Shown: positions 8,688-20,593, numbered from the stretch's first letter. The stretch: DNA of 64,000 nucleotides from JANMEX01 sp041751995 (GCA_041751995.1 JBGSHY010000007.1:1-64000); one strand, 5' to 3'. The notes: generated by a model not told the origin, from the sequence alone. A program made the numbers and translations.

Positions 8688-9614
8688 ATGAAGTGGGAAG
8701 GGCGTCGCCAGAGCGACAATGTTGAGGACCAGCGTGATGGCTCTTCCGGCGGTGCACCGGGCGGATTGGGACGCGGTGGTTTCAGGATGCCTTCGGGCGG
8801 CGGCATGCGCGTGGCGCGCGGCGGCGGGCTTTCCACGATCATCTTGATGGTCGTGCTGTTCTTCGTTCTCAAGGCTTGCGGCATCGACCCGACGGCGATT
8901 CTGTCCGGTTCTGACGGCGGGCTTGGCGGCAATTTCACGGAAGAGCAGACCACAACGACGCGGGCGCCAGCTACCCAAGACAAGATGACGGCTTTCGTGA
9001 AGACGGTTCTTGCTGAAACCGAAGATACATGGGGCGGCATTTTTGAAGCCGAAGGCGAGAAATATCCCGCGCCAACGATGGTGCTGTTTGACGGGCAGGT
9101 CCGCTCCGCCTGCGGCATGGCGTCAGCCGCGTCCGGCCCGTTTTATTGCCCGGGCGATCAGAAACTTTACATCGACCTGACCTTCTATGACCAACTGGCC
9201 AACCAGTTCGGCGCATCGGGCGACTTCGCGCAGGCCTATGTGCTGGCGCATGAAGTTGGCCACCATATCCAGAACATCACCGGCGTGCTGCCGAAGTTCA
9301 ACCAGATGCGGCAGTCGATGAGCGAAGTGGATGCCAACAGGATGTCCGTGCGCGTCGAACTCCAGGCCGATTGTTTCGCCGGCATCTGGGCGCATTACAC
9401 GGCGCAAAAAGGTCTGTTGGAGAAGGGCGATATCGAGGAAGCGTTGAATGCCGCGCAGAAGATCGGCGATGACCGGCTGCAAAAGATGAGCCAGGGTTAT
9501 GTCGTGCCGGACTCGTTCAACCACGGCACATCGGCGCAGCGGCAGGAGTGGTTCGCCCGCGGTATAAAAAGCGGCAAGCTGGACAGCTGCGATACGTTCA
9601 ACGCGGATATCTGA
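8688..9614 (+). CDS. YpfJ-family neutral zinc metallopeptidase
   Basis: 308-residue predicted metallopeptidase. After a charged, glycine-rich N-terminus there is one transmembrane helix (about residues 46-62, STIILMVVLFFVLKACG), then a periplasmic or extracellular domain. The zinc-binding HExxH is seen in VLAHEVGHHIQN (about residue 185), and the downstream acidic residue region ELQADCFAGIWAHYT is typical of PF04228 proteins. GGAG lies seven bases upstream of the ATG. The physiological substrate of this widespread family is not established. It is alone on its strand between two leftward genes. Confidence 0.93.
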   Translation: MKWEGRRQSDNVEDQRDGSSGGAPGGLGRGGFRMPSGGGMRVARGGGLSTIILMVVLFFVLKACGIDPTAILSGSDGGLGGNFTEEQTTTTRAPATQDKMTAFVKTVLAETEDTWGGIFEAEGEKYPAPTMVLFDGQVRSACGMASAASGPFYCPGDQKLYIDLTFYDQLANQFGASGDFAQAYVLAHEVGHHIQNITGVLPKFNQMRQSMSEVDANRMSVRVELQADCFAGIWAHYTAQKGLLEKGDIEEALNAAQKIGDDRLQKMSQGYVVPDSFNHGTSAQRQEWFARGIKSGKLDSCDTFNADI

Positions 9615-9683
9615 CAGCAATTGAAATATAAGGCCGAAGATTGAGCGCTAGGGCTGGGCCAACGGCGCGAAGTCCGGGGCGTT

Positions 9684-10565
9684 TCAGAACGCGCCCTGAT
9701 ACAGTCCAGCCGCAGCGTCAGGGTCATCCGCGTCGGAGACTGCGAACATGCGCACGGTTCCGCCATCGAGCCAGCCATGTATGCCTTCGATTTTGATGGC
9801 GGGTTCTATCAACTCGATCCGGACAATGGACAGATCAGGCGCGAACAGCACAATGGCGGCGGCTGTCAAGAGCCCGTCGTCGTAGGCGTTGGGCGTGTCT
9901 TCGGCGACGGCGCTGGCGAGGATTGTTCCGTCTTCGAGAAGGCATGTGTCGGTTATTGATAGCGGCAGACCTTGGACGTCCGTAAGAACGAATTCCCGGC
10001 GCCATTTAATGATTGGCATGGCTGTTTCGACTGAGGCCATTTCGAATGCCAAAGCGGTCGTGTTCGGGTGGTTGCAGTTGCCGCGATTGAAGAGAATCAA
10101 CTCATCCCTTCTTAGAACTGCGCCCTCAATGTTGGTTTCCGCCACGGATTGGTCGACCGCATCGAAAAGTGCTGTCAAGTCGGGGATATACGGTTCCTGG
10201 ATTTTTCCGGCTGCATCAAATCGAAGGATCACACCCCGCCGCCGATTCGGGGTCGATCCGGATCCGAGCGCCAGCAAGCCGCCAAACGGAAAGCCGTCGG
10301 TGACCGGTAAGGACAGGAGCGTTTCAAGGTCGGGCTTGGCTGCTTTGCGCTTCTTGTGGTTCCCGGGAAGAGTTCCGGGAAACAGGCGCACCAAGCATCC
10401 TGGCACATCATCCGTTGGTTTCAGAATAGCCAGATGGTTTTCATCGTCGCCGACAACAAACAGGCTTCCGCCGCTGGCTACCAATCCGCTGGCCGCTGCC
10501 AGGAATGGAGGGCCATCTTCTGCCGAGCGCTCAACAGTCAGAAGCCGCAACAGGGAAAGGAACAT
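9684..10565 (-). CDS. Conserved protein, DUF6929-like (beta-propeller-like)
   Basis: 293-residue protein of unknown function. The sequence has repeated short beta-strand/turn segments (LVASGGSLFVVGDDENHLAIL, GGLLALGSGSTPNRRRGVIL, EGAVLRRDELILFNRGNCN, CLLEDGTILASAVAED) that resemble blades of a propeller fold and match my recollection of the DUF6929 family. No signal peptide is obvious. Its ATG overlaps the carA stop codon by one base (TGATG), so it is translationally coupled to carA. The link with carbamoyl phosphate synthesis is probably positional only. Confidence 0.75.
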   Translation of the reverse strand: MFLSLLRLLTVERSAEDGPPFLAAASGLVASGGSLFVVGDDENHLAILKPTDDVPGCLVRLFPGTLPGNHKKRKAAKPDLETLLSLPVTDGFPFGGLLALGSGSTPNRRRGVILRFDAAGKIQEPYIPDLTALFDAVDQSVAETNIEGAVLRRDELILFNRGNCNHPNTTALAFEMASVETAMPIIKWRREFVLTDVQGLPLSITDTCLLEDGTILASAVAEDTPNAYDDGLLTAAAIVLFAPDLSIVRIELIEPAIKIEGIHGWLDGGTVRMFAVSDADDPDAAAGLYQGAF

Positions 10566-11764
10566 CAGCGCTCGGCAATCGCCTCTTGTCCGCGCTGCTC
10601 TCTGATCATGTTCATGAAGCGGCGGAAGAGATAGTGCGAATCCTGCGGGCCGGGCGATGCTTCCGGGTGGTGCTGCACCGAGAAAACCGGCCTGCCGGTG
10701 ACACGCAAGCCACAGTTTGTGCCATCAAACAGCGAGACGTGGGTTTCTTCAACGCCTTCCGGCAGCGAATCGGCATCGACCGAGAAGCCGTGGTTCATCG
10801 AGACGATCTCGACCTTGCCGGTGGTGAAGTCTTTGACCGGATGGTTCGCGCCATGATGACCCTGATGCATCTTTGCAGTCGTGCCGCCGAGCGCCAGCGC
10901 CAGCATCTGGTGGCCAAGGCAGATGCCGAACACCGGCTTGCCACTGTCCACCAGCTTGCGGATTTCCGGCACGGCATATTCGCCGGTTGCTGCCGGATCG
11001 CCGGGGCCATTGGACAGGAAGATGCCGTCCGGGTTCATCGCCAGGATGTCTTCCGCCTTGGTATCGGCCGGAACGATGGTGACCTTGGCGCCGAGACCGG
11101 CGATCAGGCGCAGGATGTTGCGCTTCACGCCGTAGTCGACGGCGACGACATGGGTGGTCGGCGCGGTGTTTTCGCCAAAGCCCTCGTTCCATTTCCAGTC
11201 CGTCTCGTTCCAGACCTGAGACTGGCCGGATGTGACATCCTTGGCGAGGTCAAGGTCGACAAGGCCGTGCCAGGCCTTGGCTCTTGCCTTCAAGGCGTCC
11301 ACGTCAAAATTGCCGGACGGGTCATGCGCGATCACGGCATTGGGCATGCCTTTTTCGCGGATGAGCACGGTCAGTGCGCGGGTATCAATTCCGGCCAATG
11401 CCACAACGCCGCGGCGCTTCAGCCAGGCGTCGAGGTGATCTGCCGAGCGGTAGTTCGACGGGTTGGTGATGTCGGCCTTGATGACCGCGCCGACCGCGCC
11501 GGACTTGCGGGCCGGGTGCAGGTCTTCAATGTCTTCACCGTTGGCGCCGATGTTGCCGATGTGCGGGAAAGTGAAGGTGACAATCTGGCCAGCGTAGGAC
11601 GGGTCGGTGAGGATTTCCTCATAGCCGGTCAGCGCGGTGTTAAAGCAGACTTCCGCCTCGCGCACGCCCGTCGCGCCAAGGCCCTTGCCTTCGATCACGG
11701 TTCCATCGGCCAACACCAGAAGGGCGGTCGGCTTGGTGGTGGTCCAGCCCGGGGTGGAAGTCAT
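10565..11764 (-). CDS. carA: Carbamoyl-phosphate synthase small subunit
   Basis: 399-residue glutaminase subunit that releases ammonia from glutamine and passes it to CarB. The N-terminal CPSase domain (ALLVLADGTVIEGKGLGATG, FNTALTGYEEILTDPSYAGQ) is followed by a class I glutamine amidotransferase domain. The nucleophile cysteine lies in VFGICLGHQMLALALGG (about residue 285) and the His/Glu of the triad in FSVQHHPEASPGPQ. The full length is normal. The downstream gene starts within its stop codon. In many bacteria carA and carB are adjacent. Here they are separated by about 3.3 kb, as in related rhizobia. Confidence 0.98.
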   Translation of the reverse strand: MTSTPGWTTTKPTALLVLADGTVIEGKGLGATGVREAEVCFNTALTGYEEILTDPSYAGQIVTFTFPHIGNIGANGEDIEDLHPARKSGAVGAVIKADITNPSNYRSADHLDAWLKRRGVVALAGIDTRALTVLIREKGMPNAVIAHDPSGNFDVDALKARAKAWHGLVDLDLAKDVTSGQSQVWNETDWKWNEGFGENTAPTTHVVAVDYGVKRNILRLIAGLGAKVTIVPADTKAEDILAMNPDGIFLSNGPGDPAATGEYAVPEIRKLVDSGKPVFGICLGHQMLALALGGTTAKMHQGHHGANHPVKDFTTGKVEIVSMNHGFSVDADSLPEGVEETHVSLFDGTNCGLRVTGRPVFSVQHHPEASPGPQDSHYLFRRFMNMIREQRGQEAIAER

Positions 11765-11944
11765 GGCGCTCTCCGTTGGTTCGTGCGCGATCAGGAGCCA
11801 TGATGCGTTTTGTTTGCATCGGCCCCCGGCAGAAAATTTGTCTGGCTAAGGCCTGTCCCTTAATGAAGCTGCTGCGCAAGGTCAATTGCGCAGGGGATAT
11901 GAAATCCCTATGTTCCGCGCAAAATCACAGGGAAAAACCAAGCC

Positions 11945-12394
11945 ATGCGCGCGCGCCTGACAGAAGACATGAAAACCGCAATGAAATCCGGCGACAAGGA
12001 GCGGCTTGGCACGATTCGCCTGATGCAGTCAGCGATCAAGGATCTCGACATCGCCAACCGCACTGCGGGCAAAGACGCGGCAAGCGAAGGTGAACTGATG
12101 ACGCTGTTTGCCAAAATGGTGAAGCAGCGCGAAGAATCGGCCAAGGTCTATGTTCAAGGCGGGCGCCCGGAATTGGCCGACAAGGAAAAGGCCGAAATCA
12201 CCGTCATTCAAGGGTATATGCCGCAGCAGCTCTCGGACGATGACGCCAAGGGAGCCATCGCCAAGGTGATCGCCGAGACCGGCGCTTCAGGCATCAAGGA
12301 CATGGGCAAGGTCATGGCGGAACTGCGCGCCAAATATGCCGGATCGATGGATTTCGGCAAAGCCAGTGGATTGATCAAAGCTCTTCTGAGCTAA
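11945..12394 (+). CDS. yqeY: GatB/YqeY-domain protein
   Basis: 149-residue protein of the YqeY family. It shares the C-terminal helical domain of the amidotransferase subunit GatB, which binds tRNA, but has no kinase or amidase part. The sequence MKTAMKSGDKERLGTIRLMQ and the end DFGKASGLIKALL are typical. A role in tRNA-linked metabolism is often suggested but not proven. It lies divergently to carA and just before dnaG and rpoD, a neighbourhood conserved in Hyphomicrobiales. A small DUF4287 gene follows 16 bp later and may be co-transcribed. Confidence 0.95.
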   Translation: MRARLTEDMKTAMKSGDKERLGTIRLMQSAIKDLDIANRTAGKDAASEGELMTLFAKMVKQREESAKVYVQGGRPELADKEKAEITVIQGYMPQQLSDDDAKGAIAKVIAETGASGIKDMGKVMAELRAKYAGSMDFGKASGLIKALLS

Positions 12395-12410
12395 AACTCG
12401 CGAGGATAAA

Positions 12411-12623
12411 ATGTCATTTCAGGCATATCTTGATGCGGTGAAAACCAAGACAGGTCTAGATCCGGAAGGCATACTCGCTCTGGCCAAGGAGCGCGGCGTT
12501 TATGCCGCGGACATGAAGGCGACGGACCTTATCAACATGCTCAAGTCCGAGTTCGATCTCGGCCGCGGCCACTCCATGTCGATCTGGGCGGTGTTCAAGG
12601 CCAAGGGCTGGGTGAAGGGCTAA
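12411..12623 (+). CDS. DUF4287 small protein
   Basis: 70-residue protein resembling the DUF4287 family (MSFQAYLDAVKTKTGLDPEG, then LGRGHSMSIWAVFKAKGW). Members are small soluble proteins of unknown function that sometimes occur as an N-terminal domain fused to DUF5655. The gene follows yqeY by 16 bp with a purine-rich GAGGAT ribosome site. Its last four bases overlap the end of the convergent Na/Pi cotransporter gene. Confidence 0.88.
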   Translation: MSFQAYLDAVKTKTGLDPEGILALAKERGVYAADMKATDLINMLKSEFDLGRGHSMSIWAVFKAKGWVKG

Positions 12624-14284
12624 CCTTTCTTCAGACGTGAGCCCCTGAGCAGCCCGTGCTCCTCCAGCACCGGATAGGCCAGCGATGCCAACAGGGCGTT
12701 GATGTCCTTCAAATCGCGGATGGTGTCGAGGTGGATGGCGCTGGTTTCCATTGACAGTGGCGAGCCGGAGCGCAGGCGGTCGAAGTGGCGCTGGGCGGCA
12801 TCCTTTTCGCGCTCGCGCATCCGGTCTTTTTGCTCGACCAGCATACGGGCGGTAGACAGGTCACGGGTGACGATGACGTTGAAGGCAAGTTTGGCATTGG
12901 ACAGCACGGCGGCGTGCATCGACTGAAGCTCCTGCCAACCTTCATCGGTGAATTCGAGATTTCGGTCGCGCATTTTCTGGATGTGCAGCAGCATGTTGCG
13001 AACCACGATATCGCCGACCTGCTCGAGCTTCACGCAGGCGGCGACCAACTCCATGCTCTGGATTGCCTCAGCCTGGCTCATGTCAATCGCGGTGGCACGC
13101 GCAAGGTAAAGCTTTATCGCGGAGTGGCGCTTGTCGACCCGGTCGTCGAGCAGGGCAATGGCGGTGATGTCGTCGCGCGATACGGATTTGAACAGGCCGA
13201 TCACCCGTGTCAGCATCAGGTCGATGGTTTCACACAGGCGCAGCACTTCGCGCGTGGCGTTGGCGATGGCCTGCTTGGGATAGGCGAGTGCGGCTTCTTC
13301 CAGTGCTGTGGTGGATTCCGTGTCGATCAGCTCCAGCGATGTCTTGACCACGCCGAGGCCAGTCCAATAGCGCGCTAGCTTTGCCACCAGCGGCGCGAGC
13401 GGCAGGCCGATGGCGAGCAAAACGGTGTTGAAGGCGATGTGAGCGTGAATGATCTGCAGCGCCGGGTCGGTGCCAAGACGTTCCAGCGGCAGGATGAAGT
13501 TCGACACAACGATGGCGGCAACAATTGCACCTACGCCGCGAAGGATGAGATTGCCGAGCGGCACGGCGCGCTGCACGGCAGTGCCGGAGCGGGTGAGCGC
13601 AGCCGCAATCAGCGCGCCGCCGAAATTTGCGCCCAGCACCAGATCAATGCCCAGTTCCACCGGTATCAGCGCCTTGGCTGCCAATGTTGAGATCAAAAGC
13701 ACGGCGGCAACGCTGGAATGGAACAGCCATGTAACGATCGCGGCAACAATGAACGCGATCGCCGCATCGCCCGACAAGGTCCGCACAATCACCGGCAGCA
13801 GCCTGCTTTCACGAAGAGGTTCTGATGCCTGGCCAATCATCCGCAACGACAGGAGCAAAAGTCCAATGCCAACCAGAATGCGGCCAGCCTGTCGCCAATT
13901 GCGGTTTTCGGTTGCCATGTAAGCCGCCGTGCCGAGCACGATCAGCAGGGGAATCAGCGGCTGAAGGTTGAAGCTCAAAAGCCGCGTGGTGACTGCTGAA
14001 CCAAGGTCTGCACCAAGCAGGGCGATGATGCCAGTGGTCACGCTGATCAGTTGCTGAGCGGCAAAGCCGGAGATCAAAAGGCCTGCGGCAGTGGCGCTCT
14101 GAAAGATGATGGCGAGGAACAAGCCGGAGACGGCGGCAAAGACCGGATTTTTCAGCTTCGGGCCAAGCGTGTCGCGCAAGGCGGCGCCGAACACGGATTC
14201 CACGCCGGTGCGCACCATACGTGTCGCCCAGAGAAGCAGCGCCACAGCGCCTGCGAGGTTCAGTAAGATCAGCGACCCGCTCAA
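12620..14284 (-). CDS. Na/Pi cotransporter family protein with PhoU-like domain
   Basis: 554-residue membrane protein. The N-terminal two thirds contain the duplicated Na/Pi cotransporter (PF02690) repeats, with characteristic QSATAAGLLISGF and a second FHSSVAAVLLIST motif and an inverted hydrophobic topology. From about residue 335 the protein is soluble and helical, with PhoU-like segments (VLRLCETIDLMLTRVIGLF, ACVKLEQVGDIVVRNML). It probably imports phosphate or another anion with sodium, with the PhoU part sensing or gating. It is single in its orientation and converges with the DUF4287 gene. Confidence 0.92.
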   Translation of the reverse strand: MSGSLILLNLAGAVALLLWATRMVRTGVESVFGAALRDTLGPKLKNPVFAAVSGLFLAIIFQSATAAGLLISGFAAQQLISVTTGIIALLGADLGSAVTTRLLSFNLQPLIPLLIVLGTAAYMATENRNWRQAGRILVGIGLLLLSLRMIGQASEPLRESRLLPVIVRTLSGDAAIAFIVAAIVTWLFHSSVAAVLLISTLAAKALIPVELGIDLVLGANFGGALIAAALTRSGTAVQRAVPLGNLILRGVGAIVAAIVVSNFILPLERLGTDPALQIIHAHIAFNTVLLAIGLPLAPLVAKLARYWTGLGVVKTSLELIDTESTTALEEAALAYPKQAIANATREVLRLCETIDLMLTRVIGLFKSVSRDDITAIALLDDRVDKRHSAIKLYLARATAIDMSQAEAIQSMELVAACVKLEQVGDIVVRNMLLHIQKMRDRNLEFTDEGWQELQSMHAAVLSNAKLAFNVIVTRDLSTARMLVEQKDRMREREKDAAQRHFDRLRSGSPLSMETSAIHLDTIRDLKDINALLASLAYPVLEEHGLLRGSRLKKG

Positions 14285-14477
14285 ATTCTTGTTGCCTTTG
14301 TTGGTGCGGCGGTCATTGCCGTGTCAGCCTTTATAGTTTGACGGCTAAGCAATTCACAGTCCCGAAAACGCCATCCGCATGGCAAAATTCGCGCATCGTG
14401 AAGAAGCCGCATCTGCCCTTGCTGACTGGCTATCTTGTCTTGCTGACTCTTGCCATTCCATGCTTTAGGCTCATTCC

Positions 14478-16403
14478 ATGCGTTTCCCGACCACATTCCT
14501 GGACGAAATCAGAGACCGTGTTCCGATTTCCACAATCGTTGCGCGGCGGGTGACGTTTGACGGAAAAAAATCCAACCCGGGACGCGGTGATTTCTGGGCA
14601 TGTTGTCCGTTTCACGGCGAAAAATCGCCGAGTTTTCATTGTGAGGACCGCAAGGGCCGGTATCACTGCTTTGGATGCGGTGTATCCGGCGATCATTTCC
14701 GCTATTTGACCGAGCTTGAAGGCCTCAGCTTCCCCGAGGCCGTTGAAACAGTTGCCGGAATCGCTGGCATTGCAATGCCAGCGCGTGATCCGGAGGCAGA
14801 AAAGCGTGACCGCGAGCAGGCGAGCCTGTTTGACGTGATGGAGCTTGCCGCACAGTTTTTCGAAGAGCAGCTTCAGACCAACAATGGCGCAAAGGCCCGC
14901 GCCTATCTGCGCGAACGCGGCCTTTCTGCGGCGACGCAGCAGCAGTTCCGGCTTGGCTATTCTCCGGACAGCCGCAACGCGCTGAAGGAATTTCTCGCAG
15001 GCAAGGGCATCGCCAAGGACCAAATTGAAGCCTGCGGGCTGGTGGTGTTCGGCGACGATATTCCCGTCTCCTACGACCGGTTCCGCGACCGCATCATGTT
15101 TCCCATCCCGGATTCCAAAGGCCGCACCATCGCTTTCGGCGGGCGGGCAATGTCGAAGGATGTTCCGGCCAAATATCTGAATTCGCCTGAAACCGAACTG
15201 TTCCACAAGGGGCAGGTGCTGTTCAACTACGCAAAAGCCCGCTAGACCGCGCAGGACAAGGGCGCGGTCAGTGCTGTTGAAGGCTATATGGTTGTCATCG
15301 CTCTGGCGCTGGCGGGGTTTGCCAATGCCGTTGCGCCGCTCGGCACAGCGCTGACGGAGCGTCAGTGCGAACTGTTATGGAAACTCGCGACCGAGCCGGT
15401 GCTGTGTTTTGACGGCGATCAGGCTGGCACAAAGGCAGCCTGGCGCGCGGCGGATTTGATTTTGCCACAGCTGAAACCTGGCAAGACAATGCGTTTTGCT
15501 ATGCTGCCGGACGGCAAGGATCCGGATGATCTGGTCAAGGCATCCGGGCCTGAGGCGTTTCAGGCAGTGCTGGACGAGGCGCGGCCGCTGATTGACGTGA
15601 TCTGGGCGCGCGAAACGGGAGGGGCGGTTTACGACACGCCGGAACGCCGCGCGGAACTGGAGCAGCGGCTGCGCGAAATCACGTCGCGCATCCAGGATGA
15701 AAGCGTACGCCGCCACTACCAACAGGACATGCGCGATCGGCAAAACGCGTTCTTCGGCAAACCTGTTCGCAATGCGCAGGCCAGAGAGAAGGGCAGCAGC
15801 TATCAACAGCGGCCTGAGCGCGGCGCGGCACGAGGGCGGCTTGCCGTATCCGACAGTCTTGCAAAGTCCGCGCTGGTGCGTGGCGTCAAGGCGCAGCCGT
15901 CCTTGCGCGAGGCGATGATCCTGCTGATCGGCATCAACCATCCGCGCCTTGTCGAAGAGGTGTTCGGCCTGTTCGAAAGCCTTGACCTTCTCAATCCGGA
16001 GCTGAAAGCGCTTCAGGCGGCGATCCTTGATGCCCATGCTGACCAGCGCGAGCCGGCCCGCACCGATATATCCGCCCGTCTGGAGGCGATGGGTCATCCG
16101 GGCATCCTTGATTCTGTTGACCAGATGATCCGTCGCGCCCGGCTCTGGGTGGCCACTGACGAAGCCGCCATCGACGATGCCCGCGAGGCTTTCATGCAGG
16201 CGCTGCACTTGCACCATCTTTCGCGCACACTACATGATGAACTGAAAGTTGCGGAACTGGCCTTGGCCAATGATGCTTCTGAAGAAAATTACGCCCGTTT
16301 GATTGATGTGCAGAATCAGATGCGGAATACGCAAGGCATGGAGGCGTTGATCGAAGGATTCGGCGTTTCATCCGGTCGCGGAAGCTCAAATAGCCAGAAT
16401 TGA
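14478..16403 (+). pseudogene. dnaG: DNA primase, interrupted by an in-frame amber codon
   Basis: One continuous reading frame encodes a full-length primase except for a TAG codon at 15243-15245 (codon 256 of 642). Before the stop are the CHC2 zinc finger (ACCPFH, then CFGCG, about residues 35-65) and the N-terminal part of the RNA polymerase core. After it come the TOPRIM motifs (EGYM at 15276-15290, DGDQAG near 15412) and a complete DnaB-binding C-terminal domain. The residue after EGYM is Val (GTT), where the family has Asp. The upstream piece alone would be 255 residues. An ATG at 15288 could restart the rest but would lack the catalytic Glu. DnaG is normally essential, so this is either a sequence error or a rare suppressed or functionally replaced allele. 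Confidence 0.85.
15243..15245 (+). other. In-frame TAG inside dnaG
   Basis: The codon sits in GCA AAA GCC CGC TAG ACC GCG CAG, in a position where related primases usually have Lys (AAG) or a similar residue after AKAR. A single A-to-T change would create it. Upstream and downstream reading frames are the same, so no indel is involved. Confidence 0.9.
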
Positions 16404-16683
16404 TTCGCTTTTTTACCCGAATCATGAAAACCGGCTTGACTGTCGCGGAGAATGACGGAATCAGACAGCCGGGAATTTGTACGCCTTGACGCACAATCTG
16501 AAGGCCGATCCGGCATGAAGCGCGAATTGAACGAAAATCGCGTATTTTGACAGGACCGGTCCGGCACTCAAGGTTAATCGCACATTAACGCAAACAGGGA
16601 TATTCGCAGATCAGCGCCGTGTACCGGGTGGGGTTCATCCGGCTCTTTCGGCCCGCGCATCCCTTTTACGGAGACGACACAGC

Positions 16684-18714
<2,031 letters not shown>

Positions 18715-18755
18715 TCGGCAATGTAAGGTGCACTTTGGCAAGCGGAGAAGCTGGC

Positions 18756-19292
18756 ATGAGTGGGCAAACTGAGTACGACCTGATCCAGACTTTGGCAAAG
18801 CGGTTTGCTGGCAACATGCACCGCCATCCCGGGGTCAACTGGGACGATGTAGTGGCGCGGCTCTCGGCCAATCCGGATAAATTGCGCGCGCTCGCCGAAA
18901 TGGAACACACCGGCGGGGAGCCGGACGTTGTGGTGCTGAACGGCACGTTTTGCTACGCTGATTGCTCTCCGGAAAGCCCTACTGGCCGCCGCAGCCTTTG
19001 CTTCGACCAGAAGGCGCTGGACGGGCGCAAGGAGAACAAACCTTCAGGCGCGGCGCTTGAATTTGCCACTTCAATGGGCGTCGAACTGCTGACCGAAGCG
19101 GAGTATCGCGCCTTGCAGCGCCTTGAGCCATTTGACCGGAAAACTTCCAGCTGGATTGAGACACCATCCGCAATCCGCGCGCTTGGCGGTGCGCTGTTCT
19201 GCGACCGGCGCTACGACACGGTATTCGTCTATCACAACGGCGCGGAATCTTATTACGCGGCACGCGGATTCCGCACCAGACTGGCCGTCTAG
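18756..19292 (+). CDS. DUF4256-family protein
   Basis: 178-residue soluble protein matching the DUF4256 family (LIQTLAKRFAGNMHRHPGVNW, then FDRKTSSWIETPSAIRALGGALFCDRR cut here into two recognisable segments, ending VFVYHNGAESYYAARGFR). Function is unknown. The ATG at 18756 has GGAGAAG six bases upstream, so I prefer it to the upstream in-frame TTG at 18735. It lies 41 bp after rpoD on the same strand and ends in TAG. Confidence 0.88.
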   Translation: MSGQTEYDLIQTLAKRFAGNMHRHPGVNWDDVVARLSANPDKLRALAEMEHTGGEPDVVVLNGTFCYADCSPESPTGRRSLCFDQKALDGRKENKPSGAALEFATSMGVELLTEAEYRALQRLEPFDRKTSSWIETPSAIRALGGALFCDRRYDTVFVYHNGAESYYAARGFRTRLAV

Positions 19293-19422
19293 GCGTTTGC
19301 CACATCGCATCCGGTTGGCACGATGCCTCCAAATTTTGACCAGTCTGCCGCCGTTCCGCAGCTTTGCGCAGGGCTGTGCACAAGCGTAGACATAGTCCGA
19401 ACCGCGCACCGGAGTTTTTCGC

Positions 19423-20217
19423 ATGGCCAAACTTCCCACCTATTTCATCTCGCATGGCGGCGGGCCTTGGCCTTGGCTGCCGGATATGCGCCGCATGATG
19501 CATTCTCTTGAAGTGTCGCTGGCCAACATGCCGAAAGAAATCGGCGAGACGCCGAAGGCGATCCTGATGGTCTCCGGGCATTGGGAGGAGAATGATTTTG
19601 CGGTGATGTCGTCACCCGCGCCGGGCATGGTTTATGACTATGGCGGCTTTCCGGCGTTCACCTACCAGATCAAATATGCCGCGCCCGGCGCACCGGCGGT
19701 GGCGGCGCGGGTGGCCGAGCTTCTGAATGCGGCCGACCTTCCCACGCATCTGGACGGTTCGCGCGGGTTCGATCACGGCGTGTTTGCGCCGATGCAAGTG
19801 ATGTATCCGGATGCAAAAGTGCCGCTGCTGCAGGTCGCCATCCGTAGCAGCTATGATCCTGACGAACACATCGCACTTGGTCGCGCGCTGGCGCCATTGC
19901 GGGATGAGGGTGTGCTGATTGTCGGCTCCGGCCTCAGCTACCACAATCTGCGCCTGTTCGGCCCCGGCGCAAAACAGCCGTCGGCAGCGTTTGACCATTG
20001 GCTGAACGATGCCATGATGGCTAAGCCTGCAACGCGCCTGGAGCATCTGCGTCAATGGGACAAAGCGCCGTCGGCCCGCGTTTGCCACCCGCAGGAAGAT
20101 CATCTCATCCCGCTGATGGCGGCCATAGGCGCTGCAGAAAACGACAAGGCCACGCGCGTCTATCATGATGAAAACGTCTTCGGCGGCGTGACAGCGTCCA
20201 GCTATCGGTTCGGTTGA
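19423..20217 (+). CDS. Class III extradiol dioxygenase-like protein (DODA type)
   Basis: 264-residue protein of the LigB superfamily, DODA branch. The iron ligands expected for a class III extradiol enzyme are visible: HGGGP near the N-terminus (FISHGGGPWPWLP), the ILMVSGHWEEN strand, DHGVFAPM in the middle and a GSGLSYHNLR motif. Such enzymes open catechol rings, but many bacterial DODA-like proteins act on unknown dihydroxy aromatics. No aromatic pathway genes are adjacent, so the substrate is open. It stands as a single gene between DUF4256 and a HlyU-like gene. Confidence 0.88.
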   Translation: MAKLPTYFISHGGGPWPWLPDMRRMMHSLEVSLANMPKEIGETPKAILMVSGHWEENDFAVMSSPAPGMVYDYGGFPAFTYQIKYAAPGAPAVAARVAELLNAADLPTHLDGSRGFDHGVFAPMQVMYPDAKVPLLQVAIRSSYDPDEHIALGRALAPLRDEGVLIVGSGLSYHNLRLFGPGAKQPSAAFDHWLNDAMMAKPATRLEHLRQWDKAPSARVCHPQEDHLIPLMAAIGAAENDKATRVYHDENVFGGVTASSYRFG

Positions 20218-20300
20218 AGACAGACGCACGCTTTGCGGATTGATTTTGCGGACGCGAACGCCCAAATTTGGTCAGAGAGTTTATTTGCGGAGGCAGTCCC

Positions 20301-20582
20301 ATGTCACTTCTGAAACGCCTGTTCGGCATAGGCGGCGGCGCAAGCGGGTCGTTTGAAAGCGAAACGCGCGAGTACAGCGGCCATGTCATCCATGCCGAGC
20401 CGATCAAGGACAATGGCCAGTGGCGGCTGGCCGGGCGGATTACGAAAGAAGAGGGCGGCGAGGTGAAGGAGCACAAGTTCGTGCGCGCCGACCTGTTTTC
20501 CTCACGCGAGGATGCCGTGAGCTTTGCCTTTCAAAAGGGCGAGCTGATCATCCAGCAGATGGGCAAGACGCTGTTTTCGTGA
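20301..20582 (+). CDS. HlyU-like family protein
   Basis: 93-residue protein matching the HlyU family (PF10115): MSLLKRLFGIGG, then YSGHVIHAEPIKDNGQWRLAG and KFVRADLFSSREDAVSFAF. In vibrios HlyU-annotated proteins are linked to haemolysin control, but these short alphaproteobacterial homologues have no shown DNA-binding motif and their job is unknown. GCGGAGG upstream fixes the start at 20301. It converges with the UPF0114 gene. Confidence 0.88.
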   Translation: MSLLKRLFGIGGGASGSFESETREYSGHVIHAEPIKDNGQWRLAGRITKEEGGEVKEHKFVRADLFSSREDAVSFAFQKGELIIQQMGKTLFS

Positions 20583-20593
20583 TTTCGACGGTT

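Noticed and set aside
14478..16403. UAG reassignment as an explanation for the dnaG stop
   Set aside because: Other genes in the window end normally in TAG (for example at 7458, 19292 and 44490), and no other gene has an internal TAG.
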